Assembly: GCA_903955385.1 (NCBI GenBank)
Contig: CAJBNH010000183.1
Location: 1 to 64,000, forward strand
Source of the DNA: an uncultured Myxococcales bacterium
GTDB taxonomy: Bacteria; Myxococcota_A; UBA9042
Direction: 5' to 3'
Length of the DNA stretch: 64,000 nucleotides
In this document: piece by piece, positions 8,179 to 16,350 of the stretch
How positions within the stretch are numbered: position 1 is the stretch's first letter
How the letters are laid out: each line of letters begins with the position of its first letter
Program-made: the position numbers and the translations under genes
Notes under the pieces: generated by a model
Databases searched by the model: none
Told to the model about the DNA's origin: nothing
The model's input: the letters and a program-made list of their open reading frames with translations, nothing else

Positions 8179-9363
8179 TCAACCCGGCTTCGACGAGGCC
8201 CGCAGCACGATCCGCGTCACCTCAGGCGGGGCACCCAGACGCATCGGAGGGCCCCAGTAGCCCACGCCACGGCTGACGTACAGCCAGGTGTTGCCACGCC
8301 GGTGCAGTCCCTGCATGTACGGTTGCTGCAGCCCCACCAGGAACCCGAACGGCCAGATCTGCCCGCCGTGCGTGTGCCCCGACAGCATCAGCCCCACGGC
8401 GTGCTTGGCGGCCTGATCGATGACGGTAGGCTGGTGCGACAGCAGGACGACGGCGTTGCGTGGGTCGTGACCACGCAGCGCCAGCGCAACGTCCGCCCCG
8501 CGACCTTCTGCCTGAAAGCTGGACGGGTCGTCCACGCCTGCAAGGTCGAACCCCGCATCGCGGTTGCCGATCCATACCCGCTCGTTGCGCAGTGTATGCA
8601 GCCCCAAGCGTCGAAACTCGTCCAGCCACTGGTTCGCGCCGGAGTAGGTCTCGTGGTTGCCGGTCACGAAGTACGTGCCGTGCGTGGCTTTCAGGTCCGC
8701 CAGCGGCGCAACCTGGTCCCGCAGCGAGGCCACCGATCCGTCCACGAAGTCGCCGGTCAGCGCGATCAGGTCGGGGTGCAGGGCGTTGGTTTGCGCCACC
8801 AGGGCTTGCACCCGCTCACGCCGAATGGTCGGCCCGACGTGAAGGTCCGACAGCTGCACGATGGTAAAGCCGTCCAGTGCCGGTGGCAGGCCGTCCAGCG
8901 TGACCTCGACCGTCTGCACGTTCGGGGTGCCGTTGGCCGTGACGATGCCCACGCCGCCCACCAGCAACACGCCCGCGGTGAGGGCACCGGCCACCGCGCG
9001 GGCAAGGAACACCTTGCGATCTGGGGCGATTCTCCCCAAGCCCAGAGCCTTTCGCCCCACCCGCAGCCCGAGTGTCGCCACGTCCACGCCGGCCAGACCG
9101 ACCATGAAGTAGAACAGCAGTCCCATCCACGTGTAACCGAGCGCCGCCACACCCCGGCCCAGGGTGTCGTCGGCAAACCGCCCCAACGCCAGGCCTGCCG
9201 GAATCGACAAACCCAGCAAGGTCAGCAGGATGCCGATCGCGCGCTGGACCCTCGGGCCCCACTGCGGCGCCCGACCGAGGCGGTGCCACAGGAAGAAGTG
9301 ACTTCCCGCCAGCACAAGCAGCAGGACGCCAAACAGGACCAGAAACTTGGGGGACAGGTGCAT
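8179..9363 (-). CDS. Membrane-anchored metallophosphoesterase (YkuE/YaeI-like)
   Basis: A 394-residue protein with four N-terminal membrane helices (about 5-25, 42-60, 74-98 and 120-142) and a calcineurin-like phosphoesterase domain from about 165. All dinuclear metal motifs are present: SDLHVG (Asp173, His175), GDFVDG near 204, GNHE near 232 and SGHTHGGQ near 328. Relatives in this family act on envelope lipids such as UDP-diacylglucosamine-type pyrophosphates or release lipid anchors; the substrate here is not evident. The four-helix anchor places the catalytic domain at the inner membrane. The gene precedes the DUF4403 lipoprotein. Confidence 0.92.
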   Translation of the reverse strand: MHLSPKFLVLFGVLLLVLAGSHFFLWHRLGRAPQWGPRVQRAIGILLTLLGLSIPAGLALGRFADDTLGRGVAALGYTWMGLLFYFMVGLAGVDVATLGLRVGRKALGLGRIAPDRKVFLARAVAGALTAGVLLVGGVGIVTANGTPNVQTVEVTLDGLPPALDGFTIVQLSDLHVGPTIRRERVQALVAQTNALHPDLIALTGDFVDGSVASLRDQVAPLADLKATHGTYFVTGNHETYSGANQWLDEFRRLGLHTLRNERVWIGNRDAGFDLAGVDDPSSFQAEGRGADVALALRGHDPRNAVVLLSHQPTVIDQAAKHAVGLMLSGHTHGGQIWPFGFLVGLQQPYMQGLHRRGNTWLYVSRGVGYWGPPMRLGAPPEVTRIVLRASSKPG

Positions 9364-9438
9364 CGGCGGCTCGTGGGCAGGCAGTCGGGGCCGTCGCTCA
9401 ACCGCGCCGCGGGGCCGGTTGTTCCCGTCGGGCAGGGA

Positions 9439-10257
9439 TCAGGTGCCGAACGGGTCTTCGCAGGGCTTGCTGCCGACCGTGGTGCCAATCCGGCAGTACA
9501 GCGCCTCACCGACCCAGTCTTTCTCGAAGTCCATGAAGAAGCCCCAGGCCAGCAGGTTGGCCCCCGAGTGTTTCAGGTTGCCGGTGAAGACCAAGCCGGT
9601 CGTCCAGCCGAACGCGCCCTCTGGCTCGACTTTCGTGACCACGAACGCGGCGTTGCCACTCTTCAGCTCCGCTGGGTCACCGCACCACATCCAGCCCTCA
9701 ATCACGGCGTCGGTGGGGGTCCCGAGGTCCAGACCGCTGATGTGCATCGAGAACGTGTTGCCGTCGAAGGTCAGCGCCTCCCGGTAGTCGTCTCCCAGTG
9801 GGGTGGTGGGGTCCTCCGTGGCGAAGTCGATCGCGCGCCAGCTGCCTTGATCGACCGCATAGCCACCGCGACAGACGTTGCAGGTGTAGGTCTTGCCGCC
9901 TTGTTCGAAGCCCGTCCACGGCACCTTCTTGCCATAGGTTCCGTCGTCGTATGGACCACATGCGGGGTTGCGACCGGGGTCGACCGGCGTGTCGGTGGCG
10001 ACGTCGAGGTCGGCATCGGGCTCGGCGTCCGGCGCGACGATGGCATCGGGCGCCGCATCTGCCGTGGTGACGGTGTCGACCGCCACGACGGTGTCCGGTG
10101 TCGCCTCGCTGTCCTTTGCGTCGGTGAAGATCGGGGAGATGTCGGTGGCATCGGGAAGGGGGGCGACCTTGGCCGGCGCCGGGTCCTGAGCACACCCCGC
10201 GGCGAGGGCCACCCCTGCCATGCACAACCACAACCGGATCGTCGCCGCGTGTCGCAT
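9439..10257 (-). CDS. Lipoprotein with Asp/Thr/Ala linker
   Basis: A 272-residue lipoprotein (signal MRHAATIRLWLCMAGVALAAGC). After the lipid Cys comes an acidic low-complexity linker of repeated D-T/A-P-D units (about 30-90), then a globular domain with three or four cysteines (ACGPYDDG, TCNVCRGG, WMWCGDP, YCRIG) and many aromatic strands, probably a beta-sandwich. No family recognised. The start was placed at MRHAATIR rather than eleven codons earlier because it gives a standard signal peptide. Such linkers are common in surface lipoproteins of this bacterial group. Confidence 0.8.
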   Translation of the reverse strand: MRHAATIRLWLCMAGVALAAGCAQDPAPAKVAPLPDATDISPIFTDAKDSEATPDTVVAVDTVTTADAAPDAIVAPDAEPDADLDVATDTPVDPGRNPACGPYDDGTYGKKVPWTGFEQGGKTYTCNVCRGGYAVDQGSWRAIDFATEDPTTPLGDDYREALTFDGNTFSMHISGLDLGTPTDAVIEGWMWCGDPAELKSGNAAFVVTKVEPEGAFGWTTGLVFTGNLKHSGANLLAWGFFMDFEKDWVGEALYCRIGTTVGSKPCEDPFGT

Positions 10258-10347
10258 CGAACCTCCCCCAAAGCAGTCGACCCGGCCCATCGCCCTTGGC
10301 AGTGGACCGGGTCGCTGGAGTCTACCCGAAATCGCGGCTTGCGTGTG

Positions 10348-11343
10348 TCAGCCCGAGACCGTGACGTCGTCGTACAGGCGCCGGAACTCGCTCCAACTGA
10401 GCTTGAACACGCCGCCCGCGGTCGAATTGGTGGTGTCGCCGACCTTGGCCGCATCCGCGTCGCGCCGGCGCTTGCCCCACGGGTTGCGCATGATGACGAA
10501 CTTCTCAGTCTTGTCGCCGACTTTGGTCTCCTCGACGCCCATGACGGTGTAAGCGTGCCAGCCGTAAACGCCCGCAGAGGCGTCCTTGTAGCGCGGGTCT
10601 TCTTCGCCCCCGCTTCCTGCGGTCATCGGCTTCTTGGCATCGCTCGCGCCCTTCATCTTGGTCCAGAGCGCGTCGTTCTCTCCCACGCCCGCGGTCTTCT
10701 GGTACTTGCCCTTCTCGCCCGTCAGCGCCTGCATCACGTCGCCAGACACGCCGCCGTGGCCGATCGCGTCGTACGACCCCTTCCAGTTGGCATAGGCCTT
10801 TTCCAGAATCGACGGCCAAAGCTCCATCCACTGCTTGCCTTCCACGACCTCGGTCGACCTGGCATAGGCGGGCGTCTCGCCGTTGTGCGGCAGGTCGGCG
10901 TCCACCGTCTCGGCGTGCACAGTCTTGTTGCCGGCCCAGTCGAGCTCATAGAAGCGCACGGTGTAGGTGCCGTCCGCGTTGTCCTTGATCGCGTTCTTGA
11001 TCGCATCGGGCCGTGACCCTGCCACCGCCGCCAGCGCCGCTGCCAGGAAGCAGTCGCCAATCGCGCCCTGCCGGACGTCGAGCGCCTGAATGCCGTTGGG
11101 TCCGTACAGCTTCGCCGCGCGGTCGTTCTTCTTGTAGGCGTAGGGGTCCAGCGCCTTGGTGTCGGCGTCCTTCACCACCGCCGGGTCCACCAGGTCGCGC
11201 GGAGCGGCGGGCTTGGCGGGCTCGACCGGCTTGGGCTGCACCGGAGCCTGCGGCTGCTGCGGCTTGGGTTGCACCGGCTTGGGCGGCTGCGGCTGCGGCT
11301 TCTTCTTGTTCTGGCTTTTCTTCTTGTGTGCAGCGCTAGGCAT
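10348..11343 (-). CDS. Calpain-family (C2) cysteine protease
   Basis: A 331-residue protein. The first 50 residues are a basic then Pro/Gln/Lys-rich tail with PKPVQPKPQQ-type units. The rest is a calpain-type papain-like domain: the catalytic Cys98 sits in RQGAIGDCFLAAALA (family pattern QGxxGDCWFLA), His263 in YGWHAYTVMG and Asn287 in VIMRNPWG, so the full Cys-His-Asn triad is present. There is no EF-hand or C2-like domain and no signal peptide, so the mature enzyme either acts in the cytoplasm or leaves by a non-Sec route. AGAGGA lies upstream of the ATG. Calpain-like proteases are sporadic in bacteria; the target is unknown. Confidence 0.88.
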   Translation of the reverse strand: MPSAAHKKKSQNKKKPQPQPPKPVQPKPQQPQAPVQPKPVEPAKPAAPRDLVDPAVVKDADTKALDPYAYKKNDRAAKLYGPNGIQALDVRQGAIGDCFLAAALAAVAGSRPDAIKNAIKDNADGTYTVRFYELDWAGNKTVHAETVDADLPHNGETPAYARSTEVVEGKQWMELWPSILEKAYANWKGSYDAIGHGGVSGDVMQALTGEKGKYQKTAGVGENDALWTKMKGASDAKKPMTAGSGGEEDPRYKDASAGVYGWHAYTVMGVEETKVGDKTEKFVIMRNPWGKRRRDADAAKVGDTTNSTAGGVFKLSWSEFRRLYDDVTVSG

Positions 11344-11382
11344 GGCGGTCCTCTCGATTCGGTTCGGTCGGTCGGGCTCTGG

Positions 11383-12291
11383 CTACTCGGGGCGAAACGC
11401 GTTGCCACCGTGGTCGGCGACACCCGCCACCGACCTCCAACTGACAGGAACCTTCGAATTCTTCAGACGAATCTGGGCAGGAATCTCGGGGCCGTTGACC
11501 ACACCGCCGTCCGTGACGTCGCAGTGCGACAGCTCGACCTGCGGCGCACGGCTTCGGGTGCCAGAGGCGCGCAACGTGCCGTCCTGACCCGCTGTCGAGC
11601 GATTGCCGGTGAACGTGCTGGCCTTGACCTCCAGCTCGACGGCCTCGGTCACGCGCAGGGCGCCCCCTGACTCGGCCTCGTTGGTCTGGAAGGTGCAGCG
11701 CTGCAGCTCGGCCCGCACGACGCGGTCCAGGAACACGGCGCCGCCCTGACGCCCCTGGTTGTCGCGGAAGGTGCTGCGCAGGACCGTCAGCAGGCCTTCG
11801 CGGGCATACAGCCCGCCGCCGCCTACCATCCCCGCACGGTTGCCGGTGAACACGCAGTCGTGCACGACGACCTTGCCGCGTCCGAACACCGACAGTCCGC
11901 CACCAGCGTCCGCCACGCCACCGGTCAGGGTCAGGCCCTCCAGATGGATGGCCAGACCGTCCTCGTCCACGCGCAGAACCGCGCCGCGGCCGTCGCCCTT
12001 CAGCACCGTCTTCTCCGCGCCCTCAGCCCCGACCAGTGTGATCGAGCGGGGCAGCGACAGGCCAGCCGCGTGCTCACCCGCGGCCAGACACAGACGCGCG
12101 CCGGCCGGTGCCGCCTCGACCGCCTGGGCCAGCGCGGTGCCGCCTGCTGCAACCTCGATGCCTGTGCAACCCGCCATGTCGTTCCTTGGTCGCGCCGGTG
12201 CGTTGGGCTTCGCTTCGACCCCTGCGGCGGTCGTCGCGACCCATGCTGCAAGGGTCAAGGCCAGCGGAATGCGCCTGTTGTGGCCAGCCAC
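11383..12291 (-). CDS. Exported right-handed beta-helix protein
   Basis: A 302-residue protein with an N-terminal signal (about 1-27). The body contains repeated beta-helix rungs, for example HLEGLTLTGGVADAGGGLSV, VHDCVFTGNRAGMVGGGGLY and LQRCTFQTNEAESGGALRV, resembling chlamydial polymorphic outer-membrane protein and pectate-lyase-like repeats (C-x-F-x-x-N-x-A followed by a GG turn). It is predicted to be periplasmic or surface exposed. No catalytic site is recognisable. It lies 39 nt upstream of the calpain-like gene on the same strand. Confidence 0.78.
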   Translation of the reverse strand: MAGHNRRIPLALTLAAWVATTAAGVEAKPNAPARPRNDMAGCTGIEVAAGGTALAQAVEAAPAGARLCLAAGEHAAGLSLPRSITLVGAEGAEKTVLKGDGRGAVLRVDEDGLAIHLEGLTLTGGVADAGGGLSVFGRGKVVVHDCVFTGNRAGMVGGGGLYAREGLLTVLRSTFRDNQGRQGGAVFLDRVVRAELQRCTFQTNEAESGGALRVTEAVELEVKASTFTGNRSTAGQDGTLRASGTRSRAPQVELSHCDVTDGGVVNGPEIPAQIRLKNSKVPVSWRSVAGVADHGGNAFRPE

Positions 12292-12419
12292 CGGACTCCC
12301 CCTGTGTTCAAGAGGAAGCTAGCACGGGGCGACGCAGCGCTGCCAATCGGCGGATGTCGGGATTGTTCAATGCTGGGGCGGGGAAGCCTCACCTGACGGC
12401 CTTGCCGGACGGGGGACGG

Positions 12420-13616
12420 TCACGGCTGCTTCGACTCGAACTTCTTCTGCGTCATCTGGCCTTTCAGCGCCTTGCGCATCGCACCGTCGAAGGTCCCGTC
12501 CTTGTCCTTGGCGCCCTTGGCCGCGGCATCGGCCAGGAACTTGGTGCGCTTGGCCGACAGATCCTCGATCTTCTTCTGGATCTCTTCGCGGTCCTTGGCC
12601 TTTTGGTCCAGATAGGCCTCGCGCTGGGCCGGCGACATCTTCTTCATCTCGTCGGGCAGCTCTTCCTCAGGTACCGCCGCCGCCGCCTTGATCTTGCCCT
12701 GCTTCTTGGCATCGACCATGTCCCACGATTCGTTCGAGTACACGCCCTTCTTGCCCTTGGCGACCGACCGCTCGACGGCCGCGCTGCCGCCTGCCTTCTC
12801 CGAATTGCGGTCCTGGGCTTCCTGGCGCTCCTTCATCGCCTTGCCCCTGCCGCCGCGTCCGTAGCCCACGTAGGTTCCGTTCAACTTCTCGCCCAGCGCC
12901 GCGATCTCGGCGTCGTACGGAGTGGCCACATGCACTTGCCGGTCGCCCTGGTCGATCGCCATGTAGTTGCCGCGGCCGCGGTCGGCCCCGTCGCGCCAGC
13001 CGCCCGACACGCCCTCGTCGAGGCTGCCGCAGTGGATCGTGTTGACGTAGATGCCCTTGCGGGTCGCCTCGGCGACGGCGGTGCGGTAGTCGGTCTTGCC
13101 CTGGGTGAAGGGCTCGTTGCCGGCGATGAAGATGGCGCGGTAGTCGTCCGGGTTGGTGCTCCAGGCGAGGTCGGCCGTCGCGCGGTGGATCGCGAGGCCG
13201 CAGTACTCGTCGCCGCCGTTGGTCGTCAGGTTGAACAAGGCTTCCGAGATGGCGTCCAGGTCACTGGTCAACGGGCTGACCAGGCGCAGATACCCCTGCT
13301 CGGCGGGCAGGGAGGTGTTGCCGTACTCGTACAGCGCGACCTGCACCAGAGGGTCGGCGCCATTGCGGCGGTACGACGCGATTTCATTGACGATCCGCCA
13401 CAGCTCGGTCTTCGCCTGACCGATCAGGCCGTCCATGCTGTTCGAGGTGTCGAGCAGGATGGCCACCTGCACCAGCGGGCGCTTGGGCGCGACCGGGCGG
13501 TCCGGGGCGGGCCGGGGCCTGGGAGTGACGAGGCGCGGCGGGGCGAGGTCGGCGAGCGCCGGAGCGGCGACCAGCGCGACCACGGCAACGGCGAGTAGAG
13601 TGGCGATCTTCTTCAT
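12420..13616 (-). CDS. Exported VWA-domain protein
   Basis: A 398-residue protein with a Sec signal (about 1-22, ALA cleavage site) and a Pro/Arg-rich spacer. Its von Willebrand factor A domain (about 48-260) carries an intact MIDAS start, LLDTSNSMDG (Asp56-x-Ser-x-Ser), and a conserved LTTNGGDEYCG loop. The C-terminal third is charged and helical, with Lys/Glu-rich coiled-coil character (about 285-390). VWA domains bind metal and protein partners; the partner is unknown. The long frame upstream of the chosen ATG overlaps smpB and is not supported. An AGGGGGA Shine-Dalgarno precedes the ATG. Confidence 0.85.
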   Translation of the reverse strand: MKKIATLLAVAVVALVAAPALADLAPPRLVTPRPRPAPDRPVAPKRPLVQVAILLDTSNSMDGLIGQAKTELWRIVNEIASYRRNGADPLVQVALYEYGNTSLPAEQGYLRLVSPLTSDLDAISEALFNLTTNGGDEYCGLAIHRATADLAWSTNPDDYRAIFIAGNEPFTQGKTDYRTAVAEATRKGIYVNTIHCGSLDEGVSGGWRDGADRGRGNYMAIDQGDRQVHVATPYDAEIAALGEKLNGTYVGYGRGGRGKAMKERQEAQDRNSEKAGGSAAVERSVAKGKKGVYSNESWDMVDAKKQGKIKAAAAVPEEELPDEMKKMSPAQREAYLDQKAKDREEIQKKIEDLSAKRTKFLADAAAKGAKDKDGTFDGAMRKALKGQMTQKKFESKQP

Positions 13617-13693
13617 GGCAATCCCCCTTCCGGCGGCGCGACGCGCGAGGCCGATGGAAGGTGGGACGCGTGAAATGGCGAGGCGATCTACGG

Positions 13694-14167
13694 TCAAGCC
13701 AGACGACGGGCGGCGCGGGCGATCTCGCGCTTGTCGTCCTTCTCCTTGAGGTCGTGCCGCTTGTCGTACAGCTTCTTGCCGGTGCCCAGACCGACTTCGG
13801 CCTTGATGAGCGAACCCTTGAAGTACAGCTTCAGGATGACGGCGGCCGAGCCCTTGGACTTCAGGCGTTCCTCGATCTTGAAGATTTCCTTGCCGTGCAG
13901 CAGGAGCTTGCGTTGCCTGGCCGGCTCGTGGTTGAACTGGTGCGACCATGGGTACTCGGGAATCGTCAGACCGAACACCCATGCCTCGCCGCTGACCACG
14001 CGCACGTGCGCGCCCGTGAGCGTGCACTTGCCCGCCCGCAGCATCTTCACTTCGCTGCCGGTCAGCTGCAGCCCCGCCTCGAACCGCTCGTCGAATTCGT
14101 AGTCGTGAAAGGCCTTGCGGTTCGACGCGATGACCTTGCCGTCGTGCTGATTCTTGCGTTGATTCAT
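13694..14167 (-). CDS. smpB: SsrA-binding protein
   Basis: A 157-residue SmpB, the tmRNA partner for ribosome rescue by trans-translation. Family marks are the start NRKAFHDYEFDERFEAGLQL, the block GSEVKMLRAGKCTLTGAHV and the basic C-terminal tail KKLYDKRHDLKEKDDKREI, which enters the mRNA channel. Length is normal. A strong GGGAGGGG lies upstream. It starts 21 nt after the stop of the PfkB/queuosine-salvage fusion and is probably cotranscribed with it. The ssrA gene itself is not in the window. Confidence 0.97.
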   Translation of the reverse strand: MNQRKNQHDGKVIASNRKAFHDYEFDERFEAGLQLTGSEVKMLRAGKCTLTGAHVRVVSGEAWVFGLTIPEYPWSHQFNHEPARQRKLLLHGKEIFKIEERLKSKGSAAVILKLYFKGSLIKAEVGLGTGKKLYDKRHDLKEKDDKREIARAARRLA

Positions 14168-14188
14168 CGCGCGTCCCCTCCCGCAAGC

Positions 14189-15997
14189 CTAGTAGAAGGT
14201 CGTGCGGAGGACGGGCTGGAACATCTCGCGCTGCTGCGCGCACACGGGCTGCACCGGGCAGGTGGCGCACTCGGGCTCGCGCATCTCAGGGCAGCGGTGT
14301 CGGGCGCCAAAGAAGAACCAGTCGATGGTGCCGATGTCGCGCCCGGACCGCTCCGACAGCTCCAACACGGCCTGATAGCACGCGGATCGGACCGCCCACT
14401 CTTCAGCGGGCCGGACGAGTCGGCGCGCGACGATCTGGGCTCGCAGGTCCGGGTCGACGATCTCGACCAGCCCGGTTCGCAAGCACGAGCGCATCAGGTG
14501 GTAGTCGATGATGGGCTTCAGCGCACGGCCGCCGTCCAGATCGATGAACTTCTCAGGTCGTTGCCCCAACGCCGCCATCAGCAGCATCGTCTTCTTGCGC
14601 AGCGGGTCTTCGCGGTAGCCGGTGACGTGGTCCAGCGCCTGCACCAGAAACTTGACGGGGTCGGCCGAGGCGTTGGCTTCCTCCACCAGTTGCTCGGGCG
14701 TCCACCCCAGCTCCCACATGTCGCGGCCGTAACCGCGCGCCAGCGTGTGGTGGATCGCCAGCACCGGCATCGGCACCGAGCCATCGTCAGAGCGGAACAT
14801 CGCCTCGGTATCGCTCCACCGCAGCACCGATCGGCTACGGGGCGACAGTTGATCCGGGTCGTGGTCCAACAGCCGCTTGAACGCAGAGAAGCAATAGTCC
14901 GAGCCCTTCAGCTTCTGCCCGTTCAGCATCGCGTACGTCGGCCCGGCATAGGCGCCGTGCATCGGGCTCCAGAAGCCGAACTGGTGCAGGACCGAAGCGA
15001 ACAGGAAGTCGAGCGTGCCCGGTTGTCCCGCGGCGGGCAGGTGCGGCCCTGTGAAATCGAAAGGCTGGATGTCCTGCAGCCCGCGCAAGTGCTGGGCCAT
15101 GCGCGCGACCTGGTCTTCCCGCACGCGCACGCGGCCGTCGGACAAGGGCTGGCGCCGGGACTCGATGCGGTCGCGGGTGACTTCGAGCAGGGCAGCCATG
15201 CCGGGAGCCTCGATCGTGATGGCCGCCACCGCCGCGCCTTGACGAGCGGCCTGGGTCGGATGCAACCCCGCCAGCAGGCCGGCCAACATGCCGCCGCACA
15301 CCGAGTCGCCCGCACCCGTCAGGTCCACCGGCGTCGACATGCAGGCTTGGACGCGCGTGCAGTAGTCGCCCTGCCAGACGTCGGACCCGTCGGCGCCACG
15401 CGTGATGACCAGGATCTGGCCGGGACGCACCGTCGGAGCCTGCTGACCGAAGACCTGCTCCGCCTCGAAACCATTGAGGAAGAACAGGTCGACTGACTCC
15501 ATCAGCGACCGCACGGCGTCCGGTGCGCGGTGCACCATGTAGCCGAAGGTGCCAGCGGATAGCCGAGCGTTGGTGCGCTTGCGCAAGTCCTGCACGAAGC
15601 GGATCTGCAGGGAAGGGTCGTGGATCGCCGCGATGTGGATGTAGTCGGCCTGCAGAGCGTCGTCCGGCACCATCGAGGGATCGAGCGAGTCCTCGCTGCC
15701 CCACGTGGCACGCTCCAACCGGGCATCGCCGGCGGCGTCGTACACGATCTCGAAGTGCGGGATGTCTTCGAGTCGGCAGCTGGGGCCAAACCAATCGACG
15801 GCTTCGGCGGCGCTGTTGAAGAGTGCCGGCAAAGGGTCGGGCCGATAGGCGAAGAATCGCACGTGCGCGCCCGCGCGGCGGGCTGCGACGGCCGTGTAAA
15901 GCCCACCGCCGCCGGGGGTCACGACGGGTTGACCAGCGGCGCGCAGCTTGTCCACCGAAGCTCCGCCGATGATCAAGATGTGGGGCTGCCGCGTCAT
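14189..15997 (-). CDS. PfkB-type kinase fused to Qng1-like queuosine-nucleotide hydrolase
   Basis: A 602-residue two-domain protein. Residues 1-280 form a ribokinase/PfkB-family kinase, with PGGGGLYTAVAARRAG in the substrate region and the catalytic signature DLTGAGDSVCGGM (GAGD 228-231). Residues from about 290 resemble the DUF2419/Qng1 queuosine-5'-phosphate hydrolase. DFLFASVLHQFGFW (330-343) parallels the LNFSFW block. MFRSDDGSVPMP (400-411), the Lys-Lys helix at 468-478, FIDLDGG, PIIDYHLMRS (Asp498) and EWAVRSACYQAVLEL follow in the same order as in the human protein as I recall it. An extra four-Cys motif, C569-x7-C-x2-C-x5-C586, precedes the C-terminal strand. Predicted role: phosphorylate queuosine, then release queuine. 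The kinase is sure, the second domain likely, the substrate inferred. The ATG with AGGA upstream is preferred over a GTG 18 nt earlier. Confidence 0.82.
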   Translation of the reverse strand: MTRQPHILIIGGASVDKLRAAGQPVVTPGGGGLYTAVAARRAGAHVRFFAYRPDPLPALFNSAAEAVDWFGPSCRLEDIPHFEIVYDAAGDARLERATWGSEDSLDPSMVPDDALQADYIHIAAIHDPSLQIRFVQDLRKRTNARLSAGTFGYMVHRAPDAVRSLMESVDLFFLNGFEAEQVFGQQAPTVRPGQILVITRGADGSDVWQGDYCTRVQACMSTPVDLTGAGDSVCGGMLAGLLAGLHPTQAARQGAAVAAITIEAPGMAALLEVTRDRIESRRQPLSDGRVRVREDQVARMAQHLRGLQDIQPFDFTGPHLPAAGQPGTLDFLFASVLHQFGFWSPMHGAYAGPTYAMLNGQKLKGSDYCFSAFKRLLDHDPDQLSPRSRSVLRWSDTEAMFRSDDGSVPMPVLAIHHTLARGYGRDMWELGWTPEQLVEEANASADPVKFLVQALDHVTGYREDPLRKKTMLLMAALGQRPEKFIDLDGGRALKPIIDYHLMRSCLRTGLVEIVDPDLRAQIVARRLVRPAEEWAVRSACYQAVLELSERSGRDIGTIDWFFFGARHRCPEMREPECATCPVQPVCAQQREMFQPVLRTTFY

Positions 15998-16350
15998 GGT
16001 CTCGCATCCTGTCACGCACGGCCGTTCCTCTTCAAGCCGTGGACCCGGCGCTTTGCTCAGGGCCTCGCGGGGAGCCTAGCAAGAACAGGTGGTTGCACGT
16101 CCATGCGTTGGCCCGGTCGTCAGATAACCGCTCCGCGACCGTCTCGAAAGCCCGGTCGGCCGCGATCGCGCCGCGAGTCGATCCGAGGGACACCCAAAGC
16201 CCAATTGACGCGCTGGTCCTCGGAATCTCTACGGTTGACGCGCTCTCGGCGCGCGTTGCTCGGGCTCTTGACGCAGCGCGTTGAAGACCGCATTGTCAAC
16301 AGGTCCACCCCTTGTCTCTGCACCCCCGCGCACGCCAGGAGGATCCCGTC
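15998..16350. promoter_or_regulatory. 353-bp divergent intergenic region
   Basis: The longest gene-free stretch of the window, between the kinase/queuosine fusion (leftward) and the acyl-CoA dehydrogenase (rightward). It holds a minus-strand TAGGCT at 16078-16073 that could be the -10 of the leftward operon, three TTGACGC elements near the rightward gene, and a strong CAGGAGG ribosome-binding site just before the dehydrogenase ATG. No open frame or RNA gene is evident. Confidence 0.6.
16205..16285 (+). repeat. Three iterated TTGACGC elements upstream of the acyl-CoA dehydrogenase
   Basis: TTGACGCGCT occurs at 16205-16214 and 16235-16244; TTGACGCAGC occurs at 16268-16277 within the imperfect inverted repeat TTGACGCAGCGCGTTGAA (16268-16285). 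Spacings are 30 and 33 bp, about three helical turns, so the elements would face the same side of the DNA. They could be -35 hexamers or binding sites of one regulator. Confidence 0.45.

Noticed and set aside
9025-9039. GGGGCGATTCTCCCC, similar to the amt palindrome
   Set aside because: It lies inside the metallophosphoesterase coding region and differs at several central bases; likely chance in GC-rich DNA.
8014-11016. A 1000-codon open frame on the plus strand
   Set aside because: It is antisense to the metallophosphoesterase, lipoprotein and calpain genes, is Arg/His/Gln/Pro-rich and has no recognisable domain.
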